A DNA stretch of 64,000 nt from Piscinibacter caeni (GCA_003265685.1 QJOU01000022.1:1-64000), one strand, 5' to 3'; shown: positions 1 to 9,946, counted from the stretch's first letter. A program made the numbers and translations. Notes: generated by a model not told the origin, from the letters alone.

Positions 1-390
1 GGCCTCGTCGCCGGCGGCGGGGGCCTGCAGCGCGGTGTCCGCCGGCGCGCCACGCGGCTGGCCCGGGGCCATGCTGTCGTGCAGGCCCTGCACCAGCTGC
101 TGCAGCGAGCGGCTCGGCCGCGTCTGGCCCGACACGCGCGTGCTGCCGCGCACGCGCTGCGGGTGCCAGTAGCGCTGGAACAGGTCCGGCCAGCGCCGCC
201 AGTCGCGCGCGTCGTGGCAGGCGATGGCGCGCCAGGCCGGGTCGAGCAGGCTGCTGCGCTCGACCGGCACGCGCAGTGCGGCCTGCACCATGGCCTGCTG
301 CTCGGCGATGCCGACGGTCAGGCCATGCTCGCGCAGCAGGGCCGCGAAGCCGGCGATCGCCTCGAGCGGCTGCGCAGCGGTCGGGTTCAT
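1..390 (-). CDS. coxE: CoxE-like VWA-domain protein, N-terminal part (truncated by window edge)
   Basis: The frame opens at an ATG (390-388) and stays open for 130 codons to the window edge, so only the N-terminal part is visible. The visible residues (MNPTAAQPLEAIAGFAALLR...) are a helical segment, with a Gln/Arg/Pro-rich stretch after about residue 90; the von Willebrand A domain expected of the family would lie outside the window. It follows coxD by 58 bp on the same strand. In aerobic CO dehydrogenase clusters CoxE works with the MoxR-type ATPase CoxD in maturing the CuSMo active site (family knowledge). The identification rests on position after coxD and on the N-terminal resemblance. 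Confidence 0.75.
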   Translation of the reverse strand, partial: MNPTAAQPLEAIAGFAALLREHGLTVGIAEQQAMVQAALRVPVERSSLLDPAWRAIACHDARDWRRWPDLFQRYWHPQRVRGSTRVSGQTRPSRSLQQLVQGLHDSMAPGQPRGAPADTALQAPAAGDEA

Positions 391-448
391 CGGACTGCCC
401 TCCGCCCTGCGGGCTGCGGGATGAGCGCTCGGGAGCGGCCCGTCGCGC

Positions 449-1342
449 TCATGCCTTCTCCGCGACGCCCACGCTGCGGCGGCCTTCGATCAGCTGGCGC
501 ACCCGGTCCTCGCCGAGCTGGAAGCGGTCCTCGCGCGTCTTGAGCAGGCAGGCCAGCGTGCCGGCCAGCAGCGCCGCCTCGTCGGGCAGCGCGGCATGGC
601 CGAGACGGTGCAGGGCGCGCACCCAGTCGAGCGTCTCGGCGATGCCGGGCTTCTTGGCCAGGTCCTCGCGGCGCAGGCGCTGCACGAAGGCGACCGCCTG
701 CTCCACGAGCGCGCCCTCGGCCTGCGGCAGGGTCGCGCGCACGATCGCGATCTCGCGGGCGAGGCTCGGGTAGTCGAGCCAGTGGTAGAGGCAGCGGCGG
801 CGCAGCGCATCGGAGAGTTCGCGCGTGCCGTTGCTGGTGAGGATCACCTGCGGCACGTGGCGCGCGCGGATCGTGCCGAGCTCCGGCACGGTGATCTGGT
901 CCTCGGCCAGCACCTCGAGCAGGAAGGCCTCGAAGGCCTCGTCGGCGCGGTCGATCTCGTCGATCAGCAGCACCACCGGCGCCTCGCTGGTGAGCGCCTG
1001 CAGCAGCGGGCGCTCGAGCAGGTACTCGCGGGCGAACAGGTCGGCCTCGCGCAGCGCCGTCGCGCCGGTCTCGCTGAGCCGGATCGCGAGCAGCTGGCGG
1101 CCGTAGTTCCATTCGTAGGCGGCCTGCGCCAGGTCCAGCCCCTCGTGGCATTGCAGCCGCACCAGCTTCCGGCCCTGGGCGCGCGCGAGCGCGGCGGCCA
1201 GCGCCGTCTTGCCGACGCCGGCATCACCTTCCACCAGCAGCGGCCGGCCCAGCTCGCCGGCCAGCCACAAGGTGGTGGCAAGCGCCTCGTCGGCCAGGTA
1301 GCCGGCGCGGTGCAGGGCTTCGCGCAGCGCGGCTTCTTCCAT
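449..1342 (-). CDS. coxD: MoxR-family AAA+ ATPase CoxD, CO dehydrogenase maturation factor
   Basis: A 297-residue AAA+ ATPase of the MoxR group. The Walker A motif GDAGVGKT is at residues 39-46 and a Walker B with sensor-like context (VVLLIDEIDRAD) is near residue 125. In carboxidotrophs CoxD is a chaperone needed to insert sulphur and copper into the Mo-Cu centre of CO dehydrogenase; that role is taken from the family. The gene sits 7 bp after coxG and 58 bp before coxE, which supports a maturation role inside the cox operon. ATG start; length is normal for the family. Confidence 0.9.
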   Translation of the reverse strand: MEEAALREALHRAGYLADEALATTLWLAGELGRPLLVEGDAGVGKTALAAALARAQGRKLVRLQCHEGLDLAQAAYEWNYGRQLLAIRLSETGATALREADLFAREYLLERPLLQALTSEAPVVLLIDEIDRADEAFEAFLLEVLAEDQITVPELGTIRARHVPQVILTSNGTRELSDALRRRCLYHWLDYPSLAREIAIVRATLPQAEGALVEQAVAFVQRLRREDLAKKPGIAETLDWVRALHRLGHAALPDEAALLAGTLACLLKTREDRFQLGEDRVRQLIEGRRSVGVAEKA

Positions 1343-1349
1343 GCCCGGA

Positions 1350-1931
1350 TCAGGCGCGCTTGCCGAACAGCCCGGCCAGCCAGCCCTTGATCAGGTTCCA
1401 CAGGATGGCCAGGCCGTTGATCTCGCGCGCGGCCTGCGGCGCCGGCGCCGGCGCGGCGCTGGCCTCCGGCCCCGGCAGCGCGGCCGCCGCGGCACGGAAG
1501 TTGTCGACGAACTGCGCCAGCAGCATGTCCGACACCTGGGTCATCATGCGGCCGCCGAACTGGGCGAACTTGCCGTTCACCACCACCGCGGCCTGGCCCA
1601 CCAGCACCGACGCGGCCGGCGACTCGCCCGGCTCGATGGTGGCGGTGAGGTCCATCGAGGCCGAGGAGCCGCCGCGGTCCGCGCCCTTGCCGAACAGCTG
1701 CAGGCGGCGCGCGGCTTCGTCGAGCTGCTTCACCTCGATGTCGCCGCCGAAGGCCGCGTTCGCCGGCCCGACCTTGACCTTGACCGTGCCCTTGTAGTGG
1801 GTGGCGTCGAGCTGCTCGGTGATCTCGGCGCCGGGCATGCAGCCGGCCACCGCCTTCACGTCGCGCAGCACCTGCCAGGCCCGCGCCGCATCGACCTCGA
1901 GCGGGTAGCGCTTGTCGAGCTTGACCTCCAT
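1350..1931 (-). CDS. coxG: CoxG-like SRPBCC protein, CO dehydrogenase membrane recruitment
   Basis: A 193-residue protein whose first 150 residues have the SRPBCC (START-like) pattern of CoxG, beginning [20 protein letters not shown] Pro/Ala-rich linker leads to a C-terminal hydrophobic/amphipathic helix (INGLAILWNLIKGWLAGLFG) suited to membrane attachment. CoxG proteins are thought to anchor CO dehydrogenase at the cytoplasmic membrane and may carry quinone. The ATG overlaps the coxL stop by one base (TAATG), so the two are translationally coupled. Here coxG precedes coxD and coxE, whereas the best-known form I cluster places it after them. Confidence 0.9.
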   Translation of the reverse strand: MEVKLDKRYPLEVDAARAWQVLRDVKAVAGCMPGAEITEQLDATHYKGTVKVKVGPANAAFGGDIEVKQLDEAARRLQLFGKGADRGGSSASMDLTATIEPGESPAASVLVGQAAVVVNGKFAQFGGRMMTQVSDMLLAQFVDNFRAAAAALPGPEASAAPAPAPQAAREINGLAILWNLIKGWLAGLFGKRA

Positions 1932-4323
1932 TACAGGTTCACTCCGCTGGCCTTGAGCTGCTGCCACACACGGTACGCCGAATGCGGCATCGTCATGTGC
2001 TTGACCCCGAGGTGCGCGAAGGCATCCACCACCGCAGCGGTGAAGGTCGGGATCGAGCCGACATGCGGCGACTCGGCCACGCCCTTGGCGCCGATCGGGT
2101 GGTGCGGGCTGGGTGTGACGGTGAAGTCGGTCTCCCACTTCGGCGTCTCCACCGCGGTGGGCAGGAAGTAGTCCATCAGCGTGTTGCCCAGCAGGTTGCC
2201 CTGCGCGTCGAACGGCATCTGCTGCCCCATCGCCACCGCGAAGCCCTCGGTCAGGCCGCCGTGGATCTGGCCTTCGATGATCATCGGGTTGATGCGCGTG
2301 CCGCAGTCGTCCAGCGCGTAGAAGCGCCGCACCTTGGTCTCGCCGGTGCCGCGGTCGATGTCGACCACGCACAGGTAGATGCCGAAGGGGTAGGTGAAGT
2401 TGGGCGGGTCGTAGTAGTGCACCGCCTCCAGCCCGGGCTCCAGCCCCGGCGGGGCCTGGTGGTAGGCCGCCCAGGCGATGTCCTTCATGGTCTTGAACTT
2501 CGCGTCGTCGCCCTTGACCTTGAAGCGGTCGATCTCCCAGTCGAGGTCGTTCTCGCCCACCTCCAGCAGGTGGGCCGCGATCTTGCGCGCCTTCGCGTGG
2601 ATCTTGCGCGCCGCGAGCGCGATCGCCGCGCCGGCCACCGGCGTGGAGCGGCTGCCGTAGGTGCCCAGGCCGTAGGGTGCCGTGCTGGTGTCGCCCTCCT
2701 CCACCTGAATCACCTCGCTCGGGATGCCGAGCTCCGTCGCGATGATCTGCGCGTAGGTGGTCTGGTGGCCCTGGCCCTGCGTGATGGTGCCCATGCGCGC
2801 GATCGCGCTGCCGGTCGGGTGGACGCGGATCTCGCAGGAGTCGAACATGCCCACGCCGAGGATGTCGCACATCTTGCTCGGGCCGGCACCGACCACTTCC
2901 GTGAACGTGACGAGGCCGATGCCCATCAGCGTCGGCGAATTCGGGTCGGCGCGCTTTTTCGCCTGCTCGGCGCGCAGGCCTTGGTAGTCGCAGGCGTCGA
3001 GCACCTTCTTCAGCGCGGTGTGGTAGTCCCCCGAGTCGTACTCGAAGCCGAACGGGCTGTGGTACGGGAACTGCTCCTTGCGGATGAAGTTCTTGGCGCG
3101 GATCTCGGCCTTGTCCAGGCCCAGCTTCTGCGCCAGGATGTCCACCATGCGCTCGATGACGTACACGGCTTCCGTGACGCGGAACGAGCAGCGGTAGGCC
3201 ACGCCGCCCGGCGCCTTGTTGGTGTACACGCCCTTGACGCGGCACCACGCGGCCGGGATGTCGTAGCTGCCCGAACAGATGTGGAACAGGCCGGCGGGGT
3301 ACTTGGTCGGGTCGGCGCAGGCGTCGAAGGCGCCGTGGTCGGCGATCACGTCCACGCGCAGGCCGAGGATCTTGCCGTCCGCGGTGGCGGCGAGCTCGCC
3401 GTCCATGTGGTAGTCCCGCGCGAAGGCGGTGGTCGAGATGTTCTCGATGCGGTCCTCGATCCACTTGACCGGCTTGCCGAGCACGATGCTCGCGACGATG
3501 GCGCACACGTAGCCCGGGTAGACGCCGACTTTGTTACCGAAGCCGCCGCCGATGTCCGGGCTGACGATGCGGATCTTCGATTCCGGCAGGCCCGAGAGCA
3601 GCGAGACCACCGTGCGCACCACGTGCGGCGCCTGCGAAGTCATGAAGGTCGTCAGTTCGCCGCGCACCGGGTCGAAGCTCGCGACGCAGCCGCAGGTCTC
3701 CAGCGGGCAGGGGTGCACCCGCGGGTAGAAGATGCGCTCCTTCACCGTCACCGGCGCGTTCGCGAAGGCGGCGTCGGCGGCCGCCTTGTCGCCCGCCTCC
3801 CAGGTGAAGATGTGGTTGTGGTGCTCGCGTTTGCCGTGTGCGCCCTCGGTCTTGCCGGCCAGGTCTTCGCGCAGCACCGGCGCGCCGGGCTCGAGCGCCG
3901 CGAACGGGTCGATCACGACCGGCAGTTCCTCGTACTCCACCTGCACCGCCTCGACGCCGTCGGCCGCGGCATAGCGGTCCTCGGCGATGACGACCGCCAC
4001 CTCCTGCATCTGGAAGTGCACCTTGCCGTCGGCCAGCACCGCGGCCACGTCGCCGGCGAGCGTGGGCATCCAGTGCAGCTTGAGCGGCTTCAGGTCCTCG
4101 GCCGTCAGCACCGCGATCACGCCGGGCACCTTGAGCGCCTCGGTCTTGTCGATCGACTTGATGCGCGCATGCGCCAGCGGGCTGCGCACGATGTCCATGT
4201 GCAGCAGGCCGGGCAGCTTGATGTCGTCGACGTAGTTGCCCTTGCCCTGGATGAAGCGGGCGTCTTCCTTGCGCAGGCGGCTGTCGCCCAGGCCCTGCAG
4301 GGCCGCAATGCGTTCCGGCGCGT

Positions 4324-4327
<4 letters not shown>
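1931..4327 (-). CDS. coxL: Aerobic carbon monoxide dehydrogenase large subunit, form I
   Basis: The 798-residue molybdenum-binding catalytic subunit, which oxidises CO to CO2 with electrons passing to CoxS and CoxM. The form I signature AYRCSFR is present, with Cys380 as the ligand bridging Cu and Mo; form II proteins have AYRGAGR instead. The N-terminus ([19 protein letters not shown]) and length match the family. The ATG overlaps the coxS stop (ATGA), and the product's stop overlaps the coxG start. The signature makes a true CO dehydrogenase much more likely than a related xanthine-dehydrogenase-type hydroxylase. Confidence 0.97.
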
Positions 4328-4815
<488 letters not shown>

Positions 4816-4827
4816 TCGTGCGTCTCC

Positions 4828-5688
4828 TTACTGGCAGCGCGCTGCGGCCTGGCGCAGCGCGCGTTGCACCATCTGGCCGGCCATCGCGAGCTTGTACTCG
4901 CGGTCGCCGCGCAGGTCGTCGGCCGGGTCGCAGGCCGCCATCGCCTTGGCGGCGGCCGCGGCGATCGCCGCGTCGGTCAGCGGCTGGCCGAGCAGCGCGG
5001 CCTCGGCCTCCTTGGCGCGCAGCGCGGCCGGCGCGAGGTTGGTGAGCGCGATGCGCACGTGGCTGACCTTGCCACCATCGAGCCGCAGCACCACGGCCGC
5101 GGCAGCGGTGGCCCAGTCGCCGGTCTTGCGCTTGAGCTTGGCGTAGGCGTGGCCCGTCTTCGGCGCGAAGGCCGGGATGCGGATCGCGGTGAGGATCTCG
5201 TCTTCCGCCAGCGCGGTCATGTAGGTGCCGTGGAAGAAGCCGTCGGCCGCGACCTGGCGCTTGCCTTTCGGCCCCTCGAGCGTGAACGTGGCGTCGAGGG
5301 CCAGCATCAGCGCCGGGTGGTCGTTGCCGGGGTCGCCGTGGGCGATGTCGCCGCCGATGGTGCCGCGGTTGCGCACCTGCGGGTCGGCGATCTGGCGGGC
5401 CGCCTCGGGCAGCAGCGGCAGCTTCTTCTGCAGGAGGGGCGAGGCGATCAGGTCGTTCTCGACCGTCATCGCGCCGATCACGACCGCCGCGCCGTCCTCG
5501 CAGATGCCGCGCAGCTCGGCGATGCGGTTCAGGTCGATCAGGTTCGCGGGCTGCGCGAAACGCAGCTTCATCATCGGCAGCAGGCTGTGGCCGCCGGCCA
5601 GCAGCTTGGCGTCGGGCAGGCTGCCGAGCAGGCTCAGGGCCTCGGCCACCGAGCGTGGCGCGTGGTAGTCGAATCCGGGCGGGATCAT
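4828..5688 (-). CDS. coxM: Aerobic carbon monoxide dehydrogenase medium (FAD) subunit
   Basis: A 286-residue flavoprotein subunit. The two FAD-binding motifs of the family are clear: AGGHS at residues 31-35 and TIGG at 110-113. The start is the ATG at 5688 (MIPPGFDYHAPRS), which has a GGAGA ribosome-binding site. An in-frame upstream extension to 5823 lacks family similarity and would cover the promoter region. It is the first gene of the cox operon, 182 bp from the end of rcoM. CoxM delivers electrons from CO oxidation toward the respiratory chain. Confidence 0.96.
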   Translation of the reverse strand: MIPPGFDYHAPRSVAEALSLLGSLPDAKLLAGGHSLLPMMKLRFAQPANLIDLNRIAELRGICEDGAAVVIGAMTVENDLIASPLLQKKLPLLPEAARQIADPQVRNRGTIGGDIAHGDPGNDHPALMLALDATFTLEGPKGKRQVAADGFFHGTYMTALAEDEILTAIRIPAFAPKTGHAYAKLKRKTGDWATAAAAVVLRLDGGKVSHVRIALTNLAPAALRAKEAEAALLGQPLTDAAIAAAAAKAMAACDPADDLRGDREYKLAMAGQMVQRALRQAAARCQ

Positions 5689-5741
5689 CGTGCGCGTCTC
5701 CTGGGGTGGGCGCCGGTCGAGGCGCCGGCTGGAAGGCCCGC

Positions 5742-5747
5742 AAGATA
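5742..5747 (-). promoter_or_regulatory. Candidate -10 box of the coxMSLGDE promoter
   Basis: TATCTT on the minus strand, 54 bp upstream of the coxM ATG. No good -35 element lies 17 bp upstream (GCAGAG at 5765-5770), which fits an activator-dependent promoter. The nearest direct repeat of the possible RcoM site ends 6 bp before that -35 position. Confidence 0.35.
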
Positions 5748-5776
5748 GGGGCGCTGCAGAAACCCTCTGCGCATGC

Positions 5777-5826
5777 TTCACGAAGCGCGGCGCCGCGTGC
5801 ACGAAATGCAGGCTGCCGCGCATGAG
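5777..5826 (-). promoter_or_regulatory. Candidate RcoM (LytTR) binding sites: direct repeats 21 bp apart
   Basis: Read on the minus strand, TTCGTGAA (5777-5784) and TTCGTGCA (5798-5805) are direct repeats exactly 21 bp apart. A weaker third copy (CTCATGCG, 5819-5826; 5 of 8 match the 5798 copy) keeps the same spacing. LytTR regulators such as AgrA bind direct repeats with about 21 bp between equivalent bases. The array lies just upstream of the presumed -35 of coxM and downstream of rcoM, which encodes a LytTR protein. Binding by RcoM is an inference. Confidence 0.5.
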
Positions 5827-5848
5827 CCGCAGCCCCCGACGCGGCGTC

Positions 5849-5862
5849 CCGGGTTAACCCGG
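5849..5862. repeat. Perfect 14-bp palindrome between rcoM and coxM
   Basis: CCGGGTTAACCCGG, 8 bp past the rcoM stop. There is no T-tract on either side, so a rho-independent terminator is not supported. It could be a weak hairpin at the rcoM mRNA end or a protein-binding site. Confidence 0.4.
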
Positions 5863-5870
5863 AGGCCGTG

Positions 5871-6638
5871 TCAGCGCGTGCCGTCGGCCTCGGCGATGCC
5901 CAGCCGCGCCAGCAGCAGCGGCACGGTGGTGCGGGCCACCGGCAGGGCCGAGTTCTCGCCGCGCAGCTTCAGGCTGACCTTGCCGTCGTCGCGCACGATC
6001 TGCTCGGCGAACTCGAGGTTGGCGAGGTAGCTGCGGTGGATGCGCAGGAACGAGGCGCCGTCCAGCCGCTCGGCCAGGTCGGAGATGTTCAGGTTGCAGA
6101 AGCTCGCGCCGCGCGGCGTGCTCACCCAGGTGTAGTGGCCCTCGGCGCGCACGTAGCTCACCTCGTCGGCATCGACCAGCACGATGCGGTTCTGCGACAC
6201 GGTGGGGATCTTCTGCAGCTGGCGCTTGGCCGCCGGCTTCTGCGCGGCCGGCTCCTCGCGCGACACCACGTCGGTGATGTCGTAGAAGATCAGCGTGTAG
6301 CCGGTGGTCTCGCCGCGCAGGTCGGACAGCTTGGTCACCTTGATCAGCAGCACCCGCTCGGGGATGTTGATGATCATCGTCATCGGCGGCGGGTTGCTGA
6401 CCGGGCACTCGGCCTGGTCGAGCAGGAACTTCACCTTGGGCACCGAACGCTCCGGGTGGAACGACAGCACCATCTTCTCGAACGGCTGCTTGTCCTCCAC
6501 CGGCAGCGCGCGGCGGGCGAAGCTGTTCATCGCGACGACGGTCAGGTCGCGGTCGAGCTGCACCACGCCCACGTCGGAGCGTTCGAGCAGGTAGAGCGGG
6601 CTGGCGCTGCGGCTGTCCATCAGCCGCGATTCAATCAC
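5871..6638 (-). CDS. rcoM: RcoM-type CO-sensing transcription regulator (haem PAS + LytTR)
   Basis: A 255-residue protein with an N-terminal PAS domain (about 15-120) and a C-terminal LytTR DNA-binding domain (about 145-245). Known haem ligands of Burkholderia RcoM (His74, Cys94, Met104) have counterparts at His61 (FHPERS), Cys78 (CPVSNPPP) and Met88 (MTMIINIPER); the Cys-Met spacing of 10 is identical. RcoM senses CO through its haem and activates cox genes. Its place directly upstream of coxM on the same strand fits. The start is GTG at 6638 or ATG at 6620; neither has a clear ribosome-binding site. Numbering here uses the GTG. Confidence 0.92.
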   Translation of the reverse strand: MIESRLMDSRSASPLYLLERSDVGVVQLDRDLTVVAMNSFARRALPVEDKQPFEKMVLSFHPERSVPKVKFLLDQAECPVSNPPPMTMIINIPERVLLIKVTKLSDLRGETTGYTLIFYDITDVVSREEPAAQKPAAKRQLQKIPTVSQNRIVLVDADEVSYVRAEGHYTWVSTPRGASFCNLNISDLAERLDGASFLRIHRSYLANLEFAEQIVRDDGKVSLKLRGENSALPVARTTVPLLLARLGIAEADGTR

Positions 6639-6699
6639 CGATCGATGCCCGGCGTGCTGAGGGGTCTCCCGCGGGCTTGCCGGGTTCTCTCACACCTTC

Positions 6700-7434
6700 T
6701 CAGTGCTGGAGGATCTTGGACAGGAAGTCCTTGGCGCGCGGCGAGCGCGCCTCGGGGTTGCCGAAGAAGTCCTCCTTCTTGCAGTCCTCGACGATCTTGC
6801 CGGCGTCCATGAAGATGACGCGGTGGCTGACGCGCTTGGCGAAGCCCATCTCGTGCGTGACGACCATCATCGTCATGCCCTCCTTGGCCAGCAGCACCAT
6901 CACGTCGAGCACTTCGCCCACCATCTCGGGGTCGAGCGCCGAGGTGGGCTCGTCGAACAGCATCACGATCGGGTCCATCGAGAGGGCGCGGGCGATCGCC
7001 ACGCGCTGCTGCTGGCCGCCGGAGAGCTGGCCGGGGTACTTGTCCTTGTGCGCCATCAGCCCGACACGATCGAGCATCTTCAGGCCGCGTGTCTTCGCCT
7101 CGTCGACGTTGCGGCCGAGCACCTTGATCTGCGCGATCGTCAGGTTCTCGGTCACCGAGAGGTGCGGGAACAGCTCGAAGTGCTGGAACACCATGCCGAC
7201 GCGGCTGCGCAGCTTGGGCAGGTTGGTCTTCGGGTCGGAGATGCTGATGCCGTCGACGACGATGTCGCCCTTCTGGAACGGCTCGAGCGCATTGACGGTT
7301 TTGATCAGCGTGGACTTGCCCGAGCCCGAGGGCCCGCACACCACCACCACCTCGCCCTTCTCGATCTTCGTCGTGCAGTCGGTCAGGACCTGGAAGCTGC
7401 CGTACCACTTGCTGACGTTCTTGATGTCGATCAC
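6700..7434 (-). CDS. gltL: Glutamate/aspartate ABC transporter ATP-binding protein
   Basis: A 244-residue ATPase of the polar amino acid uptake family. Walker [10 protein letters not shown] is at residues 34-42, and the LSGGQQQR signature and Walker B ([13 protein letters not shown]) follow in order. It uses a GTG start with a strong AGGAGG site. It follows gltK by 10 bp and ends a gltI-J-K-L gene set. The neighbouring aspartase suggests uptake of aspartate or glutamate as carbon and nitrogen source. Only 61 bp separate it from rcoM, so readthrough into the CO regulon is possible. Confidence 0.93.
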   Translation of the reverse strand: MIDIKNVSKWYGSFQVLTDCTTKIEKGEVVVVCGPSGSGKSTLIKTVNALEPFQKGDIVVDGISISDPKTNLPKLRSRVGMVFQHFELFPHLSVTENLTIAQIKVLGRNVDEAKTRGLKMLDRVGLMAHKDKYPGQLSGGQQQRVAIARALSMDPIVMLFDEPTSALDPEMVGEVLDVMVLLAKEGMTMMVVTHEMGFAKRVSHRVIFMDAGKIVEDCKKEDFFGNPEARSPRAKDFLSKILQH

Positions 7435-7444
7435 TGCAGCCTCC

Positions 7445-8110
7445 TCAGCGGATGATCTGGATCTTCTGCTGCAGCCGGCGCACCAGCATCGACAGCGAGA
7501 AGCAGATGATGAAGTAGACGAGGGCGGCGACCAGGTAGGTCTCCACCGGCCGGTTGAAGTTCTTGCCGGCCACCTCGAAGCCCTTGAGCAGGTCGTAGGC
7601 GCCGATCGCGTAGACCAGCGAGGTGTCCTGGAACAGGATGATGGTCTGCGTCAGCAGCACCGGCAGCATGTTGCGGAAGGCCTGCGGCAGCACGACGAGC
7701 CTCATGCACTGCGCGTAGGTCATGCCCACCGCGTAACCGGCATGGACCTGCCCCTTGGGCACGCTCTGGATGCCGGCGCGCATGATCTCCGAGTAGTACG
7801 CCGCCTCGAACACGGTGAAGGTGATGATGGCCGACAGTTCCGCGCCCATCGGCCGGCCGATCAGCAGCGGGATCAGCAGGAAGAACCACAGGATCACCAT
7901 CACCAGCGGGATCGAGCGCAGCGTGTTGACGTAGAACGCCGCCGGCATCACCAGCCACTTCTTGCCCGACAGCCGCATCAGCGCCAGCACGGTGCCCAGC
8001 GCGATGCCGCCCAGCATCGCGACCAGGGTCAGCTGGATCGAGAAGAAGAAGCCCTTGGCGACGAAGCTGGAGATGACACCCCAGTTGAGGAACGCAAAGT
8101 CCAGATTCAT
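7445..8110 (-). CDS. gltK: Glutamate/aspartate ABC transporter permease
   Basis: A 221-residue inner-membrane permease of the HisM/GltK type with about five hydrophobic segments and the permease signature region around residues 125-145 ([20 protein letters not shown]), which docks on the GltL ATPase. ATG at 8110 overlaps the gltJ stop by 4 bp (ATGA), so the two permease halves are translationally coupled. It forms the membrane channel with GltJ. Confidence 0.92.
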   Translation of the reverse strand: MNLDFAFLNWGVISSFVAKGFFFSIQLTLVAMLGGIALGTVLALMRLSGKKWLVMPAAFYVNTLRSIPLVMVILWFFLLIPLLIGRPMGAELSAIITFTVFEAAYYSEIMRAGIQSVPKGQVHAGYAVGMTYAQCMRLVVLPQAFRNMLPVLLTQTIILFQDTSLVYAIGAYDLLKGFEVAGKNFNRPVETYLVAALVYFIICFSLSMLVRRLQQKIQIIR

Positions 8111-8811
8111 TTGCCGCCTCCGATCATGCCGGGGACGGCCACGCGGTGCTCGATGAAGAGCGCCAGCCGGTTGATCGCGAACGCGGACACGAAGTACAGC
8201 GCCGTCACCGCGAGGTAGATCTCGATGCCGCGCGAGGTCTCCTCCTGCGCCTGCATCGCGAACATCGTCAGCTCGGCGATGCTCACCGCGAAGGCCACCG
8301 AGGAGTTCTTGATGATGTTCATCGATTCACTCGTCAGCGGCGGGATCACGATGCGGAAGGCCATCGGCAGGATCACGTAGCGGTAGGTCTGCGGCAGCGT
8401 GAAGCCCATCGCGAGACCCGCGTAGCGCTGGCCCTTGGGCAGCGCCTGGATGCCCGCCTTCACCTGCTCGGCGATGCGAGCCGAGGTGAAGAAGCCGAGC
8501 GCGAACACCACCAGCACGAAGCTCGGCACGCTCTTCAGGCTGGTGAAGATCGACGGGATCACGTGGTACCAGAGGAAGATCTGCACCAGCAGCGGGATGT
8601 TGCGGAACAGCTCCGTCCACGCGTTGCCGAGCAGCACCAGTCCCTGGTGCGGCGCCGTGCGCAGGATGCCCATCAGCGAGCCGACCAGCAGCGCCACCAC
8701 CAGCGCGCACAGCGCCACCGAGAGCGTCCAGCCCCAGGCGGACATCATCCACTGCAGGTAGGTTTCCCCCCCGCCGGTGTCCTGCAGGAACACCTGCCAG
8801 TCCCATGTCAT
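8107..8811 (-). CDS. gltJ: Glutamate/aspartate ABC transporter permease
   Basis: A 234-residue membrane permease starting MTWDWQVFL, with the permease/ATPase-contact region (LPKGQRYAGLAMGFTLPQTYR) in its second half. It pairs with GltK. It lies 147 bp downstream of the binding-protein gene gltI, and that gap holds a rho-independent-like terminator, so permease expression probably depends on partial readthrough from gltI. Confidence 0.92.
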   Translation of the reverse strand: MTWDWQVFLQDTGGGETYLQWMMSAWGWTLSVALCALVVALLVGSLMGILRTAPHQGLVLLGNAWTELFRNIPLLVQIFLWYHVIPSIFTSLKSVPSFVLVVFALGFFTSARIAEQVKAGIQALPKGQRYAGLAMGFTLPQTYRYVILPMAFRIVIPPLTSESMNIIKNSSVAFAVSIAELTMFAMQAQEETSRGIEIYLAVTALYFVSAFAINRLALFIEHRVAVPGMIGGGK

Positions 8812-8847
8812 CGCGCCGCCTCCTGGGCTCTTGTCGTGATCGGGCAG

Positions 8848-8883
8848 AAAAAAGCGCGACGCGGGGTGACCGTCGCCGCGCTT
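8848..8883 (-). terminator. Attenuator-type terminator between gltI and gltJ
   Basis: On the minus strand a hairpin with arms AAGCGCG..ACG and CGTCGCGCTT (a 3-nt bulge in the left arm) runs directly into TTTTTT. It sits between the periplasmic binding protein gene and the permease genes, where partial termination commonly gives an excess of binding protein. A second GC-rich hairpin (8897-8929) lies just before it. Confidence 0.6.
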
Positions 8884-8958
8884 GACGCAGCATAAGCAAG
8901 GCCCGCGCCCGGGCGCCTCAGGGCTTGCCTGGGTGGCGCCGGGCCGAAGGCGCTGCGC

Positions 8959-9861
8959 TTACTTCTTCGCGTAGTCTTCCATCGGCTTGTCGTTCGGGTT
9001 CGCCCAGGCCGCCTTGGTGGCCTCCGACAGCGGCAGGCCGACCTTGGTGTTGGACGGCGGGATCGGCTGCATGAACCACTTGTCGTAGGTCTTGGCCAGG
9101 TCGCCGCTCTTGATCTGCGCGATGATGCTGTCGTCCACCGCCTTCTTGAAGGCCGGGTCGTCCTTGCGCATCATGATGGCGATCGGCTCGACCGACAGCA
9201 CCTCGCCCACGATCTTGTAGTCGGCCGGGTTCTTCGAGCGGCTGATGTTGCCGGCCAGGATCTGGCCGTCCATCACGAAGGCATCGGCGCGGCCGCTCTC
9301 GAGCAGCAGGAAGCTGTCGGCGTGGTCCTTGCCGAACACCTCCTTGAAGTCGACGCCGCCGGCGCGCTCGTGCTTGCGCAGCGTCTGCACGGAGGTGGTG
9401 CCGGTGGTGGTGGCGATCGTCTTGCCGTTCAGGTCCTTGATCGAGTTGATGCCCGAGTTGGCCTTGGTGGCGATGCGCACTTCCTCGACGTAGGTGGTCA
9501 CGGCGAAGGCCACGTCCTTCTGGCGCGTGGCGTTGTTGGTGGTCGAGCCGCACTCGATGTCGACCGTGCCGTTCTGCACCAGCGGGATGCGGTTCTGCGA
9601 GGTGACGGGCTGGTACTTGATCTCGAGCTTGGCCAGACCGAGCTGCTTCTGGATGTCGGCCAGCACCTTGGTGCAGACCTCGGTGTGGAAGCCCACGTAC
9701 TTGCCGTCGCCCAGCGTGTAGGCGAGCGCACCGGAGGACTCGCGCACGCCCATCGTCACCGAGCCGGATTCCTTGATCTTCTTGAGCGTGTCCGCCTGGG
9801 CACCGACGGCAACGAACGCGGCGGCCAGCGCCACGGCCTGGACCAGCACAGCCTTCTTCAT
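8959..9861 (-). CDS. gltI: Glutamate/aspartate periplasmic binding protein
   Basis: A 300-residue solute-binding protein of family 3 with a Sec signal peptide (about residues 1-23, cleavage after AQA). The mature part has the two-lobe pattern, including the typical QNRIPLVQNGTVDIECGSTTNN segment that lines the amino-acid site. The ATG has a GGAG ribosome-binding site 5 bp upstream. It is the first gene of gltIJKL and captures acidic amino acids for GltJK/GltL. The aspartase gene lies next upstream on the same strand. Confidence 0.93.
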   Translation of the reverse strand: MKKAVLVQAVALAAAFVAVGAQADTLKKIKESGSVTMGVRESSGALAYTLGDGKYVGFHTEVCTKVLADIQKQLGLAKLEIKYQPVTSQNRIPLVQNGTVDIECGSTTNNATRQKDVAFAVTTYVEEVRIATKANSGINSIKDLNGKTIATTTGTTSVQTLRKHERAGGVDFKEVFGKDHADSFLLLESGRADAFVMDGQILAGNISRSKNPADYKIVGEVLSVEPIAIMMRKDDPAFKKAVDDSIIAQIKSGDLAKTYDKWFMQPIPPSNTKVGLPLSEATKAAWANPNDKPMEDYAKK

Positions 9862-9946
9862 AGCGACTCCTGAGGGGTTGACAGAGGGTGAGGGAAAAAC
9901 GGGATTCTAGGGAGCGGGGACATCCGGGTCTTCACGGGGTTCCCCG

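Noticed and set aside
5849-5862. Palindrome past rcoM as a rho-independent terminator
   Set aside because: No T-tract follows on either strand.
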